From an uncultured bacterium (lineage in GTDB: Bacteria; Bacillota; Clostridia; Lachnospirales; Lachnospiraceae), in assembly GCA_947651225.1 (NCBI GenBank), contig CANSYK010000004.1:1-64000 (forward strand): 64,000 nucleotides of DNA. Direction: 5' to 3'. Positions 1 through 8,782 of the stretch are shown here, one piece after another. The notes under the pieces were generated by a model. It had not been told where the DNA came from. It searched no databases and worked only from the letters and a program-made list of their open reading frames with translations. Both the position numbers and the translations under genes were made by a program. How positions within the stretch are numbered: the stretch's first letter is position 1; every line of letters begins with the position of its first letter.

Positions 1-1003
1 TTGGTGTCGGGCTTGGCGTCGGTGATACTGTCGGTGTCGGGCTTGGCGTTGGTGACTCTACGTCTGTAGGCCATGGACTGCATGTAATCTTATTATCAGG
101 ATCACTTGGATCATCTGGCATAATTGGCTCTGGTATCACTGGAACCGGCGTTGATTCTGGAACATCCGTCAATTTCACTGTTATTCCATGCTCATTAGCA
201 TAGGTTTCCGCATAAGAACCAGAAGTAGTATAGATTACCAAATTAGAGCATCCCCCGAAAGCATTGTCTCCTATAAACGTTACTTTTTTTGATATTTCAA
301 GATCACTTAAATTGCTGCAACCTACAAACGCCCTTTCTCCTATATATACTAATCCATCAGGCAATACCACATCACTCAAACTACTGCAGCCAGAAAAAGC
401 ATCACTTTCTATTCTGCTTAAACTATCTGGCAATATAATTTCACGTAAATTAGTACATCCAAAAAACGTACCATCTGAAATGCTATTGACATTATCCGGA
501 ATTCTTATATTGCTTAAGCTAAAACATCCAGTAAAAGCTGAATCACCTATCCCCATAACACTATTAGGAAGCACTATATTTCGCAAATTCCAACACTCTC
601 CAAAAGCAAACTGCCCTACATTAACTAAGCCATTTGGAAGCATTACTTCTTCCAAATTACTGCAATCATAAAAAGCATATTGCCCAACATCTGTTACACT
701 AGTCGGAACAATAACACTATTCAAATTAGTATTACAATTAAAAGTCCCCTCCCCTATTCTTATCAAAATCTTATCATCTATCATTTCTGGAATAGCAAGG
801 GCGTTCACCATCCCATAATATCGTATTACTGATATCGTTCCACCACCATTTTCAATGTACTCCCACTCACTATTTGCACTTGTTACCGCCTTTGCTGTTT
901 TTACCCAAACAGGCGTTCCAAAATATACAATACACAACGCAAATACCATCATATATCCTACTATCCTTTGGCGAACCTTTCTTGCTTTTTTTATCCCTTT
1001 CAT
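1..1003 (-). CDS. BspA-like leucine-rich repeat surface protein, C-terminus cut by the window edge
   Basis: The frame opens at an ATG preceded by GGAGAGG and stays open to base 1, so the gene is truncated by the window, not by mutation. The N-terminus has a basic stretch and a hydrophobic signal peptide ending near residue 40. Then come about seven LRR_5 (Treponema/BspA type) repeats with the pattern 'F.gC.nL..v.lP..v..Ig..AF', and a degenerate repeat ending 'YTTSGSYAETYA'. The visible end is a Pro-Thr-Pro/Ser linker. The downstream paralogue has the same order, so an Ig-like or Fn3-like tail probably follows outside the window. It lies 30 bp after the neighbouring paralogue and is probably co-transcribed with it. 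The likely role is cell-surface adhesion or matrix display; this is inferred from the family. Confidence 0.85.
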   Translation of the reverse strand, partial: MKGIKKARKVRQRIVGYMMVFALCIVYFGTPVWVKTAKAVTSANSEWEYIENGGGTISVIRYYGMVNALAIPEMIDDKILIRIGEGTFNCNTNLNSVIVPTSVTDVGQYAFYDCSNLEEVMLPNGLVNVGQFAFGECWNLRNIVLPNSVMGIGDSAFTGCFSLSNIRIPDNVNSISDGTFFGCTNLREIILPDSLSRIESDAFSGCSSLSDVVLPDGLVYIGERAFVGCSNLSDLEISKKVTFIGDNAFGGCSNLVIYTTSGSYAETYANEHGITVKLTDVPESTPVPVIPEPIMPDDPSDPDNKITCSPWPTDVESPTPSPTPTVSPTPSPTP

Positions 1004-1033
1004 ATGTATCCATCCTCTCCATTTCCAAAATCT

Positions 1034-2329
1034 TTACTTTACAGTCACTTTCTTTACCTTACTCCACTTACTGTAATATTTTATTTTCCCCACCTTCTTA
1101 TACGCACGCACCCTTACATAATAAACTTTTTTACTTTTTAGAAGCGGAGGTGTTTTAACACTATTTTTCTGCCCACTAGCCTCGCGTGCAATTGTATTAT
1201 TTTTAAACTTTTTGTCTAATGAGATATGTACCTGATAACCTGTCACACTTTTCCCCTTTGACCACGCACAAGAAAGTTGGCGTTTTACCGGAGAAGTTAC
1301 AGATATCAAAGAAGGTGTTTTGGGAATCACGGTAATTGATACTTTTTTCGTTGCACTTTGATATTGAGCCGTTTTAGCTGCTTTAATTGTTACTGTCGTC
1401 TTTCCATAACCTTTTATTGTCACCTTACCTGACGAATTGACAGTAACTACTTTCTTATTCGCTACAGAATATGTCAGCTTTCCATTTCCACTTGTTGCAG
1501 CGTTTAAAGAAAAATCCTTACTACCATATGTTTTTGTATACGATTTTGCCTGAATCACCTGCGGCTGATTCACTGGCTGCTGTCCAATCGGATTATTAAT
1601 ATCGGGAGTCGGCGTTGGAGTCGGGGTTGGCGTTGGCTTAATTGGTTCTTCTATTATTTGAACCGTAATATTTTTATCTTTTGCATATTTTTCGGCATAA
1701 GAACCTGATGTAGTATAAATCACTACAGAACCTAAGTTCCCCTCAAAAGCAAGTTCCCCAATACTGACCACACTGGCCGGTATCGTAACATCTTGAAGCT
1801 CTTTACATCTGCTAAATGCACGGTTTCCAATACTTGTAACACCATCTGGCAACACAACACTCTGCAAACTGCTACAGCCATAAAATGCACAAACTCCTAT
1901 CTTTGTAACATTACCTGGTATTATAATATCCGTCAGACTGATGCAATCATCAAATAGAAAATCCGCAATCTCCGTTATTGTATCAGGAAGGCTGACATCC
2001 GCAAGACTGGTGCAGTCGTTGAATGCAAAATTTCCAATCTCTTTTATCCCATTTGGAATTACAATGCCAGTCATATCCTTACAACCTTCAAATGTCCTCT
2101 CGCCAATTGCTCTTACTGTCTTCCCGTCAATTTGTAAAGGAACAGAAACCTGCACCTGCTTTCCCAGGTAATCCGTAGTCGTTATTGTTCCATCTTCATT
2201 TGCCAGATATTCCCAGTTACCATCCATACTCTTAATCGGCTTTTCTGCAGCAGCTTCCACTTCAATCGCTTCCCCTACACGCAAAAAAACCAGAATTCCC
2301 AAAAACATACATAAAAGCAACCTGATCAT
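1034..2329 (-). CDS. BspA-like leucine-rich repeat surface protein with Pro-Thr linker and Ig/Fn3-like tail
   Basis: About 431 residues. An upstream in-frame TTG at 2359 would add ten residues, but the ATG at 2329 follows an AGGAG/GAGAG site and gives a clean signal peptide, so I chose it. After the signal peptide there is a short 'WEYLANEDGTITTTDYLG' module, then roughly five LRR_5 repeats, the 'YTTSGSYAEKYA' cap shared with the next gene, and a (PT)n linker. Next is an Ig-like segment with the 'VANKKVVTVNSSGKVTIKG' pattern of bacterial Big_2 domains. The C-terminal Fn3-like segment has 'GYQVHISLDKKFKNN' and a lysine-rich end. No sortase motif is visible. It is probably secreted or non-covalently wall-bound. 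It is the first gene of a two-gene operon with its paralogue. Confidence 0.85.
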   Translation of the reverse strand: MIRLLLCMFLGILVFLRVGEAIEVEAAAEKPIKSMDGNWEYLANEDGTITTTDYLGKQVQVSVPLQIDGKTVRAIGERTFEGCKDMTGIVIPNGIKEIGNFAFNDCTSLADVSLPDTITEIADFLFDDCISLTDIIIPGNVTKIGVCAFYGCSSLQSVVLPDGVTSIGNRAFSRCKELQDVTIPASVVSIGELAFEGNLGSVVIYTTSGSYAEKYAKDKNITVQIIEEPIKPTPTPTPTPTPDINNPIGQQPVNQPQVIQAKSYTKTYGSKDFSLNAATSGNGKLTYSVANKKVVTVNSSGKVTIKGYGKTTVTIKAAKTAQYQSATKKVSITVIPKTPSLISVTSPVKRQLSCAWSKGKSVTGYQVHISLDKKFKNNTIAREASGQKNSVKTPPLLKSKKVYYVRVRAYKKVGKIKYYSKWSKVKKVTVK

Positions 2330-2524
2330 AAAATTCTCTCTTCTCCTGCATTGTTTCAAAACAATTCATCCTTCCTTTTTGATTCATTAATAATTAATCT
2401 AAAATATTCCAAAATGATTATAACTTACTTTCCATTCCCTGTGTGGCTGTTGGACATGAAGTGAGTGATTTCGGTTATGATTTTCGGTAATAATTTTACC
2501 CAAACAGACCTTCCATAATACTAC

Positions 2525-2563
2525 TGGTTATCAACTGTGTTATTTTGGTTATCAACCGTTCAC
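2525..2563 (+). promoter_or_regulatory. Candidate LytTR direct-repeat binding site
   Basis: TGGTTATCAACTGT (2525-2538) and TGGTTATCAACCGT (2546-2559) are 13 of 14 identical and start exactly 21 bp apart. Inside them the 9-mers ACTGTGTTA and ACCGTTCAC occupy the same 21-bp register. LytTR (AgrA-type) regulators bind two direct repeats about two helical turns apart, upstream of the -35 box. The site ends about 20 bp before the -35 of the LytTR regulator gene, so autoregulation is the simplest reading. Confidence 0.55.
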
Positions 2564-2581
2564 ATTTTTGACACAACTATA

Positions 2582-2610
2582 TTGATTTTTATGTGATAAC
2601 CTTTTAAGAT
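2582..2610 (+). promoter_or_regulatory. Sigma-A-type promoter of the two-component operon
   Basis: TTGATT (2582-2587), a 17-bp spacer and TAAGAT (2605-2610) lie about 40 bp before the start of the response regulator gene. The ribosome site GGAGAATACGGGAGAA follows. Confidence 0.5.
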
Positions 2611-2651
2611 ATATTTTAGAAAGTATCATATAGGAGAATACGGGAGAAAAA

Positions 2652-3335
2652 ATGAATAAAAAGATTTTACTATTAGAGGATGACAGAAACCAGGCCAAAA
2701 GCCTGCAAAAAATGATTCAAAATTATTCCAAAAATATAGACATTGCATATGCAGCAACGATGGTACAAGCCAGGGATATATTAAACAGCAGTACTCTCTT
2801 TGATGCATTTTTTCTGGATATTTCTTTAGATGAACAAAAAAGAAATCAAGATGGACTGCAATTAGCAGAGCAGCTTCAGGCAATGCCACGTTATCAACGG
2901 ACGCCTATTCTTTTTATCACAGCCTTTCCACAATATGTATATTCTGCCCTGAACCAGTTACATTGTTTTGCTTACCTTATCAAGCCATATTCTGAAAAAG
3001 CCATCCACCAGCAATTGGCTGCCCTTTTTGAAAACAAACGTACACTGCTTTTAAAGACTTCAGAAAACATCCATATACGACTTTCACTGGATAACTTGCA
3101 ATATATTCAGGCACATGGACGATACATGACTTTCGTTACCACCTCATCCAAATACCTTTCAAGGCAGTATACACTAAAAGAACTTACCAGGCTGCTTCCT
3201 GGTGAATTCCTCCACTGCCACAAATCATATATTATTAACCAATCCTTTGTAAAAAATTTTGATTTCGTAAACCACTTTGCCCATATGCTTATAAATGGTG
3301 AAGTTATTCCTCTCAGCCGCAATTTCCATCCCTGA
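2652..3335 (+). CDS. LytTR family response regulator (AgrA-like)
   Basis: A 227-residue two-domain regulator. Residues 1-120 form a receiver: the acidic pair in 'LLLEDD', the phosphoacceptor Asp in 'FFLDISLD', a Thr in 'ILFITAFP' and Lys in 'YLIKPYSE'. Residues from about 130 form a LytTR DNA-binding domain, with 'LDNLQYIQAHGRYMTF', 'LTRLLPGEFLHCHKSYIIN' and a terminal 'VIPLSRNF'. The C-terminus stops a few residues after this motif, slightly shorter than usual. The partner kinase starts 48 bp downstream. LytTR systems usually control surface, peptide or bacteriocin functions. The divergent LRR genes and the direct repeats upstream are candidate targets, but this is inference. Confidence 0.92.
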   Translation: MNKKILLLEDDRNQAKSLQKMIQNYSKNIDIAYAATMVQARDILNSSTLFDAFFLDISLDEQKRNQDGLQLAEQLQAMPRYQRTPILFITAFPQYVYSALNQLHCFAYLIKPYSEKAIHQQLAALFENKRTLLLKTSENIHIRLSLDNLQYIQAHGRYMTFVTTSSKYLSRQYTLKELTRLLPGEFLHCHKSYIINQSFVKNFDFVNHFAHMLINGEVIPLSRNFHP

Positions 3336-3383
3336 TGGAAATGATAGTGACATTATACAATATATTTTTTCAGGAGGAACCAT

Positions 3384-4715
3384 ATGTTTTCACCAGTCGC
3401 TATTATTACTTCCATTATCCAGAGTCTAACACTTATTGGATTTATGTTATATTTGACTGGGTACTATCTCCCACGCAAAAATATAGTTTATGTTCACTCT
3501 GCCACATTAGTAGTTATATCTATTGTTATAGTATATTTTATACAAGTTTACGATAACGAAAATATCTATTTAGGAGCACTTATTTCATTTATACAATATT
3601 TCATCATTGTAAAGATAATTTCACATGCGCCTGCTAAAAATGTAATGACTGCCATAGTTATGGCTTTTATTGCACAATTCCTGACACAGGCACCTGTACT
3701 TTTCTTCGTCATGTATCTGGATCATGATTTTAGTTTCATTACACCTGGATTATCAACACTCCTAATTATAGTATGCAGTACTTTTTTCATATTATTAAGT
3801 ATTCATTTTCTTCCTATAAAAAGTTTATATAGAAAAATACTTAGTATTCCGGAATTTGTTATATTCAGTATTTTTTTTATTTTCACGTTCATTGGAATCA
3901 TGGCATTCTTTTCCAATGAAATCCAGGCTCCCATCAACGTTACCCTGATTTGCTTTGTTGTTTTTCTTATCCTTACTTTTGCATTGGTCACTTTATTTGC
4001 TGTGCATTCACAAAAAAAGGAACAGGCAATTCATTATTATGAAACCTATCTCCTGATTCTTGATGAGATGATATTAAATATTCGCAAGACACAACATAAC
4101 CACAACAATACTATACAATCAATCGCTTCCCTTCCACAGTCAGCACCAGACTATAACACTCTTGCCAGTGCGTTGGAACGATATAGCAAATATATGGCTC
4201 AAGACACCATACCAACTCAATTTCTGCACTTTGAAAACAAACTGCTGGCGGCACTTCTCTACAATAAATACTGTCTTGCCTTAGAACAGGACATTCTTCT
4301 AGATATTGCAATTCATAACCATTTTTATGATAGCAAATTGACAGAATTTCAGATTGTTGATGTATGTGGAATCCTCCTTGATAACGCTATAGAAGCCTCT
4401 CATGCAGGCGATATCATTTATGTAGAAATTGGATCATTAATACAAGAAATCTCTCCCGAACGGAATTCTGCATTTTCCATTACTGTCAAAAATCCAGGTC
4501 CCGAAGCAACACAGGATTTTATTAAAAAAATTTTCTCTGTTGGATACACCAGCAAAGCAACTTCATCTTTATCCGCAGAACGTGGGTTGGGACTGCCATA
4601 CATTAAATCAGTAATACAAAAACATCATGGATATATTGAGGTATCTAACGAAATGATCGCCCTAGATGATGCAGAAAAACCATTCCGATATTTTATAATC
4701 CATATATCTGTTTAA
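3384..4715 (+). CDS. GHKL-domain sensor histidine kinase (AgrC-like)
   Basis: 443 residues, with AGGAGG eight bases before the ATG. Residues 1-215 are a multi-pass membrane region of about six to seven hydrophobic segments with almost no extracellular domain, as in AgrC-type sensors. A linker with 'RKTQHNHNNTIQSI' carries the likely phospho-acceptor His, as in the HxxxN box of this class. The ATPase domain has an N box 'DVCGILLDNAIEAS' and a G box 'ERGLGLPYIKSVI'. It is the cognate partner of the LytTR regulator just upstream. AgrC relatives often sense peptides, but no agrB or agrD gene is present in the window, so the ligand is unknown. Confidence 0.9.
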   Translation: MFSPVAIITSIIQSLTLIGFMLYLTGYYLPRKNIVYVHSATLVVISIVIVYFIQVYDNENIYLGALISFIQYFIIVKIISHAPAKNVMTAIVMAFIAQFLTQAPVLFFVMYLDHDFSFITPGLSTLLIIVCSTFFILLSIHFLPIKSLYRKILSIPEFVIFSIFFIFTFIGIMAFFSNEIQAPINVTLICFVVFLILTFALVTLFAVHSQKKEQAIHYYETYLLILDEMILNIRKTQHNHNNTIQSIASLPQSAPDYNTLASALERYSKYMAQDTIPTQFLHFENKLLAALLYNKYCLALEQDILLDIAIHNHFYDSKLTEFQIVDVCGILLDNAIEASHAGDIIYVEIGSLIQEISPERNSAFSITVKNPGPEATQDFIKKIFSVGYTSKATSSLSAERGLGLPYIKSVIQKHHGYIEVSNEMIALDDAEKPFRYFIIHISV

Positions 4716-4970
4716 TATATAGGAATATTTTTAGGAGCTTTATACTTGAGGACAAAGAATATATGGGTTGTTGTATTTTTTCATGCCATATATGATATCG
4801 CCTCCGAATTTCCACTAATATTTCACAAGATCCCTGCTGGTGCTGTAACAGATGATTCAGAACCAGCAGAAAAGCTATCACCCCATGTTCAAATTATTGC
4901 ATATATGAGAATAAATTGTGACCAAACCTTTCTTATTTTCGTCATAATAAATATAAGAGAAACTATATGA
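4716..4970 (+). pseudogene. C-terminal remnant of a CPBP-family intramembrane protease
   Basis: Directly after the kinase stop codon, in the same frame, the sequence reads 'YIGIFLGALYLRTKNIWVVV' and continues 'FFHAIYDIASEFP'. This matches the last conserved helix pair of CPBP (Abi/Rce1) proteases, including the FHxxxD catalytic motif. The N-terminal two thirds, including the EExxxR motif, are absent and there is no proper start codon, only a weak TTG at 4746. So this is the tail of a lost gene left by a deletion. CPBP proteins often sit in bacteriocin/quorum loci beside AgrC/AgrA-like pairs, which fits the position. Confidence 0.6.
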
Positions 4971-4987
4971 ATTATTTTCATATAGTT
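4961..4987 (+). terminator. Perfect inverted repeat before the first ECF operon
   Basis: AACTATATGAA (4961-4971), a 5-base loop, and TTCATATAGTT (4977-4987) form a perfect 11-bp stem. It covers the stop codon of the CPBP remnant and precedes the ECF sigma ribosome site. No T run follows, so it may be an old terminator or an operator. Confidence 0.4.
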
Positions 4988-5012
4988 CTCAGTAAACAGA
5001 AAGGAGAGCAAC

Positions 5013-5558
5013 ATGGAGGACCTGCAGATTATTGAACTATTCTGGCAGCGGGACAAAGAAGCAATCAGAGCATTAGAGCATTCCTATGCTTCTTTGCTGA
5101 GGCAGATTGCACAAAATATTACCACTTCCCCAGAGGATGCAGAAGAATGTGTGAATGACACTTATTTCAGATTATGGAATACGATCCCGCCAGAGCGTCC
5201 AAATTCCCTGCGCAACTATGCGGCTAAAATCACACGGAATCTGGCAATTGATAAATTCCGAATGAATCATTCCAAAAGCAGAGATTGTGAAATAACATTA
5301 ATTATGGAAGAACTTGATGACGTATTTGGAACAAACGACAGTCAATATGATTCGGTGGAACTAAAAGAAATTATCAACACTTTTTTGGGGAAATTGGACG
5401 AAAAGAACCGAATACTTTTTATCAGGCGGTATTGGCAGGCAGAAAGCATTAAGGAGTTGGCAGAACAATTTCATATGAAGGAAAGCGCTGTAAAAATGCG
5501 CCTTTCGAGAACTCGTGAAAAATTTCGGAAATATTTAGAAAAGGAGGCAGTATTATGA
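5013..5558 (+). CDS. ECF-type RNA polymerase sigma factor
   Basis: 181 residues with an AAAGGAGAG ribosome site. Region 2 has 'DAEECVNDTYFRLWNTIP' and 'NYAAKITRNLAIDKFRM'. Region 4 has 'RILFIRRYWQAESIKELAEQ' and the recognition helix 'ESAVKMRLSRTREKFRKYL'. No extra C-terminal domain is present. The TGA stop overlaps the ATG of the next gene by four bases, so the two are translationally coupled. The pairing with a DUF4179-like membrane protein is the usual sigma/anti-sigma arrangement in Lachnospiraceae. The signal that releases the sigma factor is unknown. Confidence 0.92.
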   Translation: MEDLQIIELFWQRDKEAIRALEHSYASLLRQIAQNITTSPEDAEECVNDTYFRLWNTIPPERPNSLRNYAAKITRNLAIDKFRMNHSKSRDCEITLIMEELDDVFGTNDSQYDSVELKEIINTFLGKLDEKNRILFIRRYWQAESIKELAEQFHMKESAVKMRLSRTREKFRKYLEKEAVL

Positions 5559-6964
5559 ATGGATTTGAAACAATGGATTTAATAGATGAAAAATTTATAA
5601 ACGAAGCATTGGGAAAGAAATATCGCAAAAAACCTGCTTTTGTATACTGGGGAATCGGCTTTGCAAAAGTAGCAGTGGCAGCGGCTGTTTTTGTATTTGC
5701 TTTTGCAGGAGTAGTGAATTGTTTCCCTGTGACAGCATACGCCATAAGCCATATGGGATTTTTAGGCGATTTGGCAAAGGCAGTTACTCTGGATAAAAGT
5801 ATGCGTGCCTGTCTGGAAAAAGAGTATGCACAATATGTTGGAGAAAAGAAAACAACAAAGGATGGCAATGTTTCAGAGGTTTACTGCATGGTGGTCGATG
5901 CAAGCAGGATTTCTATATTTTTCCAGACAGATATTCCAAAATATGGACACATAGGTTATGCTACGGATGAACAGGCAGAGGATAGAAAAGTTTTTGAAAT
6001 AGAGTCCGGCGAAGAACTTGAGGACTATGAATACACATCTGTAATCGTGAATACAGATGTAGAAAATCTTTATGAATATCGTCTGGATTTCATGGATAAG
6101 AAAATACCAGAAAAGTTAGAATTTTGTTTAAACTACTATGCAGTGGATGAGAATGGCGGGGAACAAGCAGTATCACACTCCAATTATACCCTGTATCCTG
6201 ATACGAAATATACTAAAGTAGTAAAAACATATCAGGTCAATGAAAGTTTTTATGTGGAAGGCCAAAAGGTTACAATAGAAAGTCTGGAGATTTATCCAAC
6301 GCAGGCAAAACTATTCCTTCATTCTGAACAGGAAAATACGGCACGGCTGAACGATATTTCTGTTACGCTTTATGATGATAAAGGAAGGAAATATGAACAA
6401 AATAAAAATGGTACAATTGGAACATATGAAGAAAATGGAAATCTGGCAGCAAAGTGGTATGAAAGCTCTTATTTTGCAGATACGGATTCCATTACTGCAG
6501 TCATTGATGGGGTGGAAATGATACCAGAGGACAAGCGTTATGGTATGATTTCCCTAAAAAATCAAAGCATTGAAAATATGCCAGAGGGCGTTTCCATTAA
6601 AAAAATGAAGCTGAAAAAGGATGGTGAGCTAAAAATTGAACTGAATGTTCCGGCCATGTATAGTAAATGGACTTCCATTATGCAATGGAACTACATTGGA
6701 AAGGAAGAACCAGAAGGCGACAACGATGTAAATTTTGCTATTTCAAGCAGAGGAATCACCAGTGAAGGCACAAAGGTAGGCAGCATTATTTCTGAACATG
6801 AGACAAATGGTGTTACTGTTGGAAAATCACTTTCCATTGGCGAAAACCCAGACTTTGAGGAGACTCATTATATTCCGAATTATACTGAAGGGGATTATCA
6901 GGTAGAATGGCTTTATGCCCCAGAAATGAAGCTTGAGACACCTGTTACTGTAAAAATAAAATAA
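5555..6964 (+). CDS. DUF4179-like membrane anti-sigma factor
   Basis: 469 residues. A short cytoplasmic N-terminus (about 1-25) carries the putative sigma-binding segment. It is followed by one transmembrane helix near 26-50 ('FAKVAVAAAVFVFAFAGVV') and a long extracytoplasmic part. Just after the helix is 'AISHMGFLGDLAKAVTLD', typical of DUF4179 proteins. The outer region is rich in beta-prone sequence with repeated 'VNTDVENLYEYRLDF'-like strands and no enzyme motif. It overlaps the sigma gene by four bases. By family and position it holds the sigma factor at the membrane until an envelope signal arrives. Confidence 0.8.
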   Translation: MNGFETMDLIDEKFINEALGKKYRKKPAFVYWGIGFAKVAVAAAVFVFAFAGVVNCFPVTAYAISHMGFLGDLAKAVTLDKSMRACLEKEYAQYVGEKKTTKDGNVSEVYCMVVDASRISIFFQTDIPKYGHIGYATDEQAEDRKVFEIESGEELEDYEYTSVIVNTDVENLYEYRLDFMDKKIPEKLEFCLNYYAVDENGGEQAVSHSNYTLYPDTKYTKVVKTYQVNESFYVEGQKVTIESLEIYPTQAKLFLHSEQENTARLNDISVTLYDDKGRKYEQNKNGTIGTYEENGNLAAKWYESSYFADTDSITAVIDGVEMIPEDKRYGMISLKNQSIENMPEGVSIKKMKLKKDGELKIELNVPAMYSKWTSIMQWNYIGKEEPEGDNDVNFAISSRGITSEGTKVGSIISEHETNGVTVGKSLSIGENPDFEETHYIPNYTEGDYQVEWLYAPEMKLETPVTVKIK

Positions 6965-7269
6965 ACGGGCAAAACACAGCCTTGCTTACAATTAGCGACT
7001 GTATACGGGTCAAATCCCCTGCCCCTTAGGGGAAACTGCCAGAAAACTCAAATGGATATGAATATAGAACAGGCAGCTTGTGTTGCTACAACATATTGAT
7101 TTATCAACGATAAAGTTAGGTTCATTAAATGACGATAATATTTATATAACAGATCACACTGAACTTAAAACAGATGCAGACTATCTAAGGAACTATTTGG
7201 ACTACGTTGAAGATTTTCGACATATATAACCAAAAAATAAACAAGTAAAATGATAAAGGAGACATTTCT
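6965..7269. other. Intergenic region with small gene scraps
   Basis: This 305-base stretch has no complete gene. A short G/C hairpin (CCCCT...AGGGG near 7017-7033) follows the anti-sigma gene without a T run. An open frame at 7083-7229 (TTG start) encodes about 48 residues including 'LGSLNDDNIYITDHTELK' and 'DYLRNYLDYVEDF', which look like real protein sequence. The preceding ATG frame (MDMNIEQAACVATTY) stops in another register at almost the same place, suggesting a frameshifted remnant. I do not recognise the family. Confidence 0.35.
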
Positions 7270-8087
7270 ATGAAAAAGAAAATAATTTTGGGGATAGCTT
7301 TATCGTGTATCATTGCAAATATCTCATTTGCAAAGGCAGAGATTTATGGGCAGTTCCTATTCACGCCCATGAATCCGGGGAAATGGCAGACTTTAGTAAG
7401 AGTGAATATAAATAATTAGAAAAGCAGATTAATTATTATGCGAAAAAAGAAGTAGAAGATAAATTTGAATCTATGGCTGACTTATTATGGGATGATCCAG
7501 ACATGGATATTTCAGGCAAAAAAGAAGAAGCACAGTTAGGAAGCCCTTTTATTTATTATGACGCCAACCGCAAATCTAATCAAATTATGGATTTTTATTA
7601 TCCTGTCATGATAAAGGGAAACGTCGTCGGAATAATTGAGGCGATTTCAAGCAATGGAAATTGGACATTGTCTATTACAAATGTGGATAATGATTTTAAA
7701 CAATTAAACGAAATAGACTACAACCAGGAACAGCCATTGTTTTATGTAATGGGAAATGAAGTTTTTATGGAAACTGCAAAATCCTGCAAGGAATTCACCT
7801 ATCTATTGGACAATACCGGAGAAACTTCGCTACAAAAGAAATTTTCGCTAAAATCTTATGAAGAAAAGATGGAAGAAATAGTACAGAACACCAAAAGTTT
7901 TAACGAAGATTCCCAGAGTGCAGAGATAACAAAAACAAGCCAGGAAGAAAAGAAAACTACTACAAAACCAAATAAAGATAGTACTCATGACTGGACAAAT
8001 CCCAAATGGTTCTATGCAGGTATTGCTACAGCAATATTGATTGTTGTAGTTGTGCCAGGTATATTGGTATATCGGCGGAAAAGATAA
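7270..8087 (+). pseudogene. Frameshifted secreted/membrane-anchored protein of unknown function
   Basis: The gene opens at 7270 with AAAGGAG and a good signal peptide, 'MKKKIILGIALSCIIANISF' then 'AKAE'. It loses frame at about 7345. In the next frame translation resumes as 'WAVPIHAHESGEMADFSKSE', meets an in-frame TAA at 7413-7415, and then runs open through 'LEKQINYYAKKEVEDKFESM' to the end. The intact distal part (from an internal ATG at 7473, 204 residues) contains 'MIKGNVVGIIEAISSNGNW', a charged linker, one transmembrane helix near its end and a final 'YRRKR'. So there are two lesions, one frameshift and one nonsense codon. The layout suggests an exported domain with a C-terminal anchor. 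I do not recognise the family. Confidence 0.65.
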
Positions 8088-8104
8088 GGAACTATAAAAA
8101 AGAG

Positions 8105-8143
8105 GCTGCGTATCGAAAAAATATTACGATAGGCAGCTTTTTT
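8105..8143 (+). terminator. Rho-independent terminator after the broken gene
   Basis: GCTGC (8105-8109) with GTATCG pairs with CGATA and GCAGC (8133-8137), followed by six T residues. Confidence 0.75.
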
Positions 8144-8195
8144 CTGTTTTTAGTGAACCCTTTACAAAGTTATGACAATATATAGATGTAAGGGT

Positions 8196-8228
8196 AAGAA
8201 ACTGTAAGTTATTTTCCTACAGTTCCTT
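8196..8228. repeat. Short palindromic repeat, AGGAACTGTA family
   Basis: AAGAAACTGTA (8196-8206) and TACAGTTCCTT (8218-8228) are inverted repeats with one mismatch around AGTTATTTTCC. The same core recurs at 19656-19710, 32761-32826, 42584-42608 and 55285-55297. Confidence 0.55.
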
Positions 8229-8260
8229 AATATTTGAAAATGCGCATTTGGAGAATATTT

Positions 8261-8782
8261 ATGAATGTAACAGAATTAGAAAAATGCATTGAGTTGTATG
8301 GAAAAGACATCTATGCATTTTGCAGGCAACTAACCTACAGCCAGCAGGAAGCAGAAGAATTATATCAGGATACTTTTTTAAAGGCAATGGAATTACTGCA
8401 AAAGATTGACGCAGCCCAAAACCCGAAAAGTTACCTTTTATCCATTGCATTGCGCCTTTGGAAGAACCATAAAAAGAAGTATGCAACCAGGAAACGAATT
8501 GCAGATATGGAAAGCCTGACGGAGGAACAGCAGGAGATTGAGGAAAACAGCAGTTGTTCTTTGGAAGAGGAAGTGATTGCCAGAGAACAGGCTGCCAGGG
8601 TGCAAAGGGCAGTGCAACAGTTAGAGGATAAGTACAGGCTGCCAGTTTATCTTCATTATATGGAAGAGCTGCCTTTGCAGGAAATTGCCAGAGTTTTAAA
8701 GATACCAAAAGGAACCGTGAAAAGCCGGCTGTACCAGGCGAGAAAATCATTGAAAAATATGTTAATGGAGGATTTAGTATGA
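8261..8782 (+). CDS. ECF-type RNA polymerase sigma factor (second)
   Basis: 173 residues from the ATG at 8261, which follows TTTGGAG with a seven-base spacer. An upstream in-frame TTG at 8234 lacks a ribosome site. Region 2 carries 'SQQEAEELYQDTFLKAMELL' and 'NPKSYLLSIALRLWKNHKKK'. Region 4 carries 'YLHYMEELPLQEIARVLKIP' and 'KGTVKSRLYQARKSLKNML'. It differs clearly from the ECF gene at 5013. Its stop overlaps the next ATG by four bases, coupling it to its anti-sigma partner. A palindromic repeat lies about 30 bp upstream of the start. Confidence 0.9.
   Translation: MNVTELEKCIELYGKDIYAFCRQLTYSQQEAEELYQDTFLKAMELLQKIDAAQNPKSYLLSIALRLWKNHKKKYATRKRIADMESLTEEQQEIEENSSCSLEEEVIAREQAARVQRAVQQLEDKYRLPVYLHYMEELPLQEIARVLKIPKGTVKSRLYQARKSLKNMLMEDLV

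Noticed and set aside
264-671. Plus-strand ORF of 135 codons
   Set aside because: It is the antisense shadow of the LRR repeats in the gene at 1-1003; its repeats mirror that gene and it has no ribosome site.
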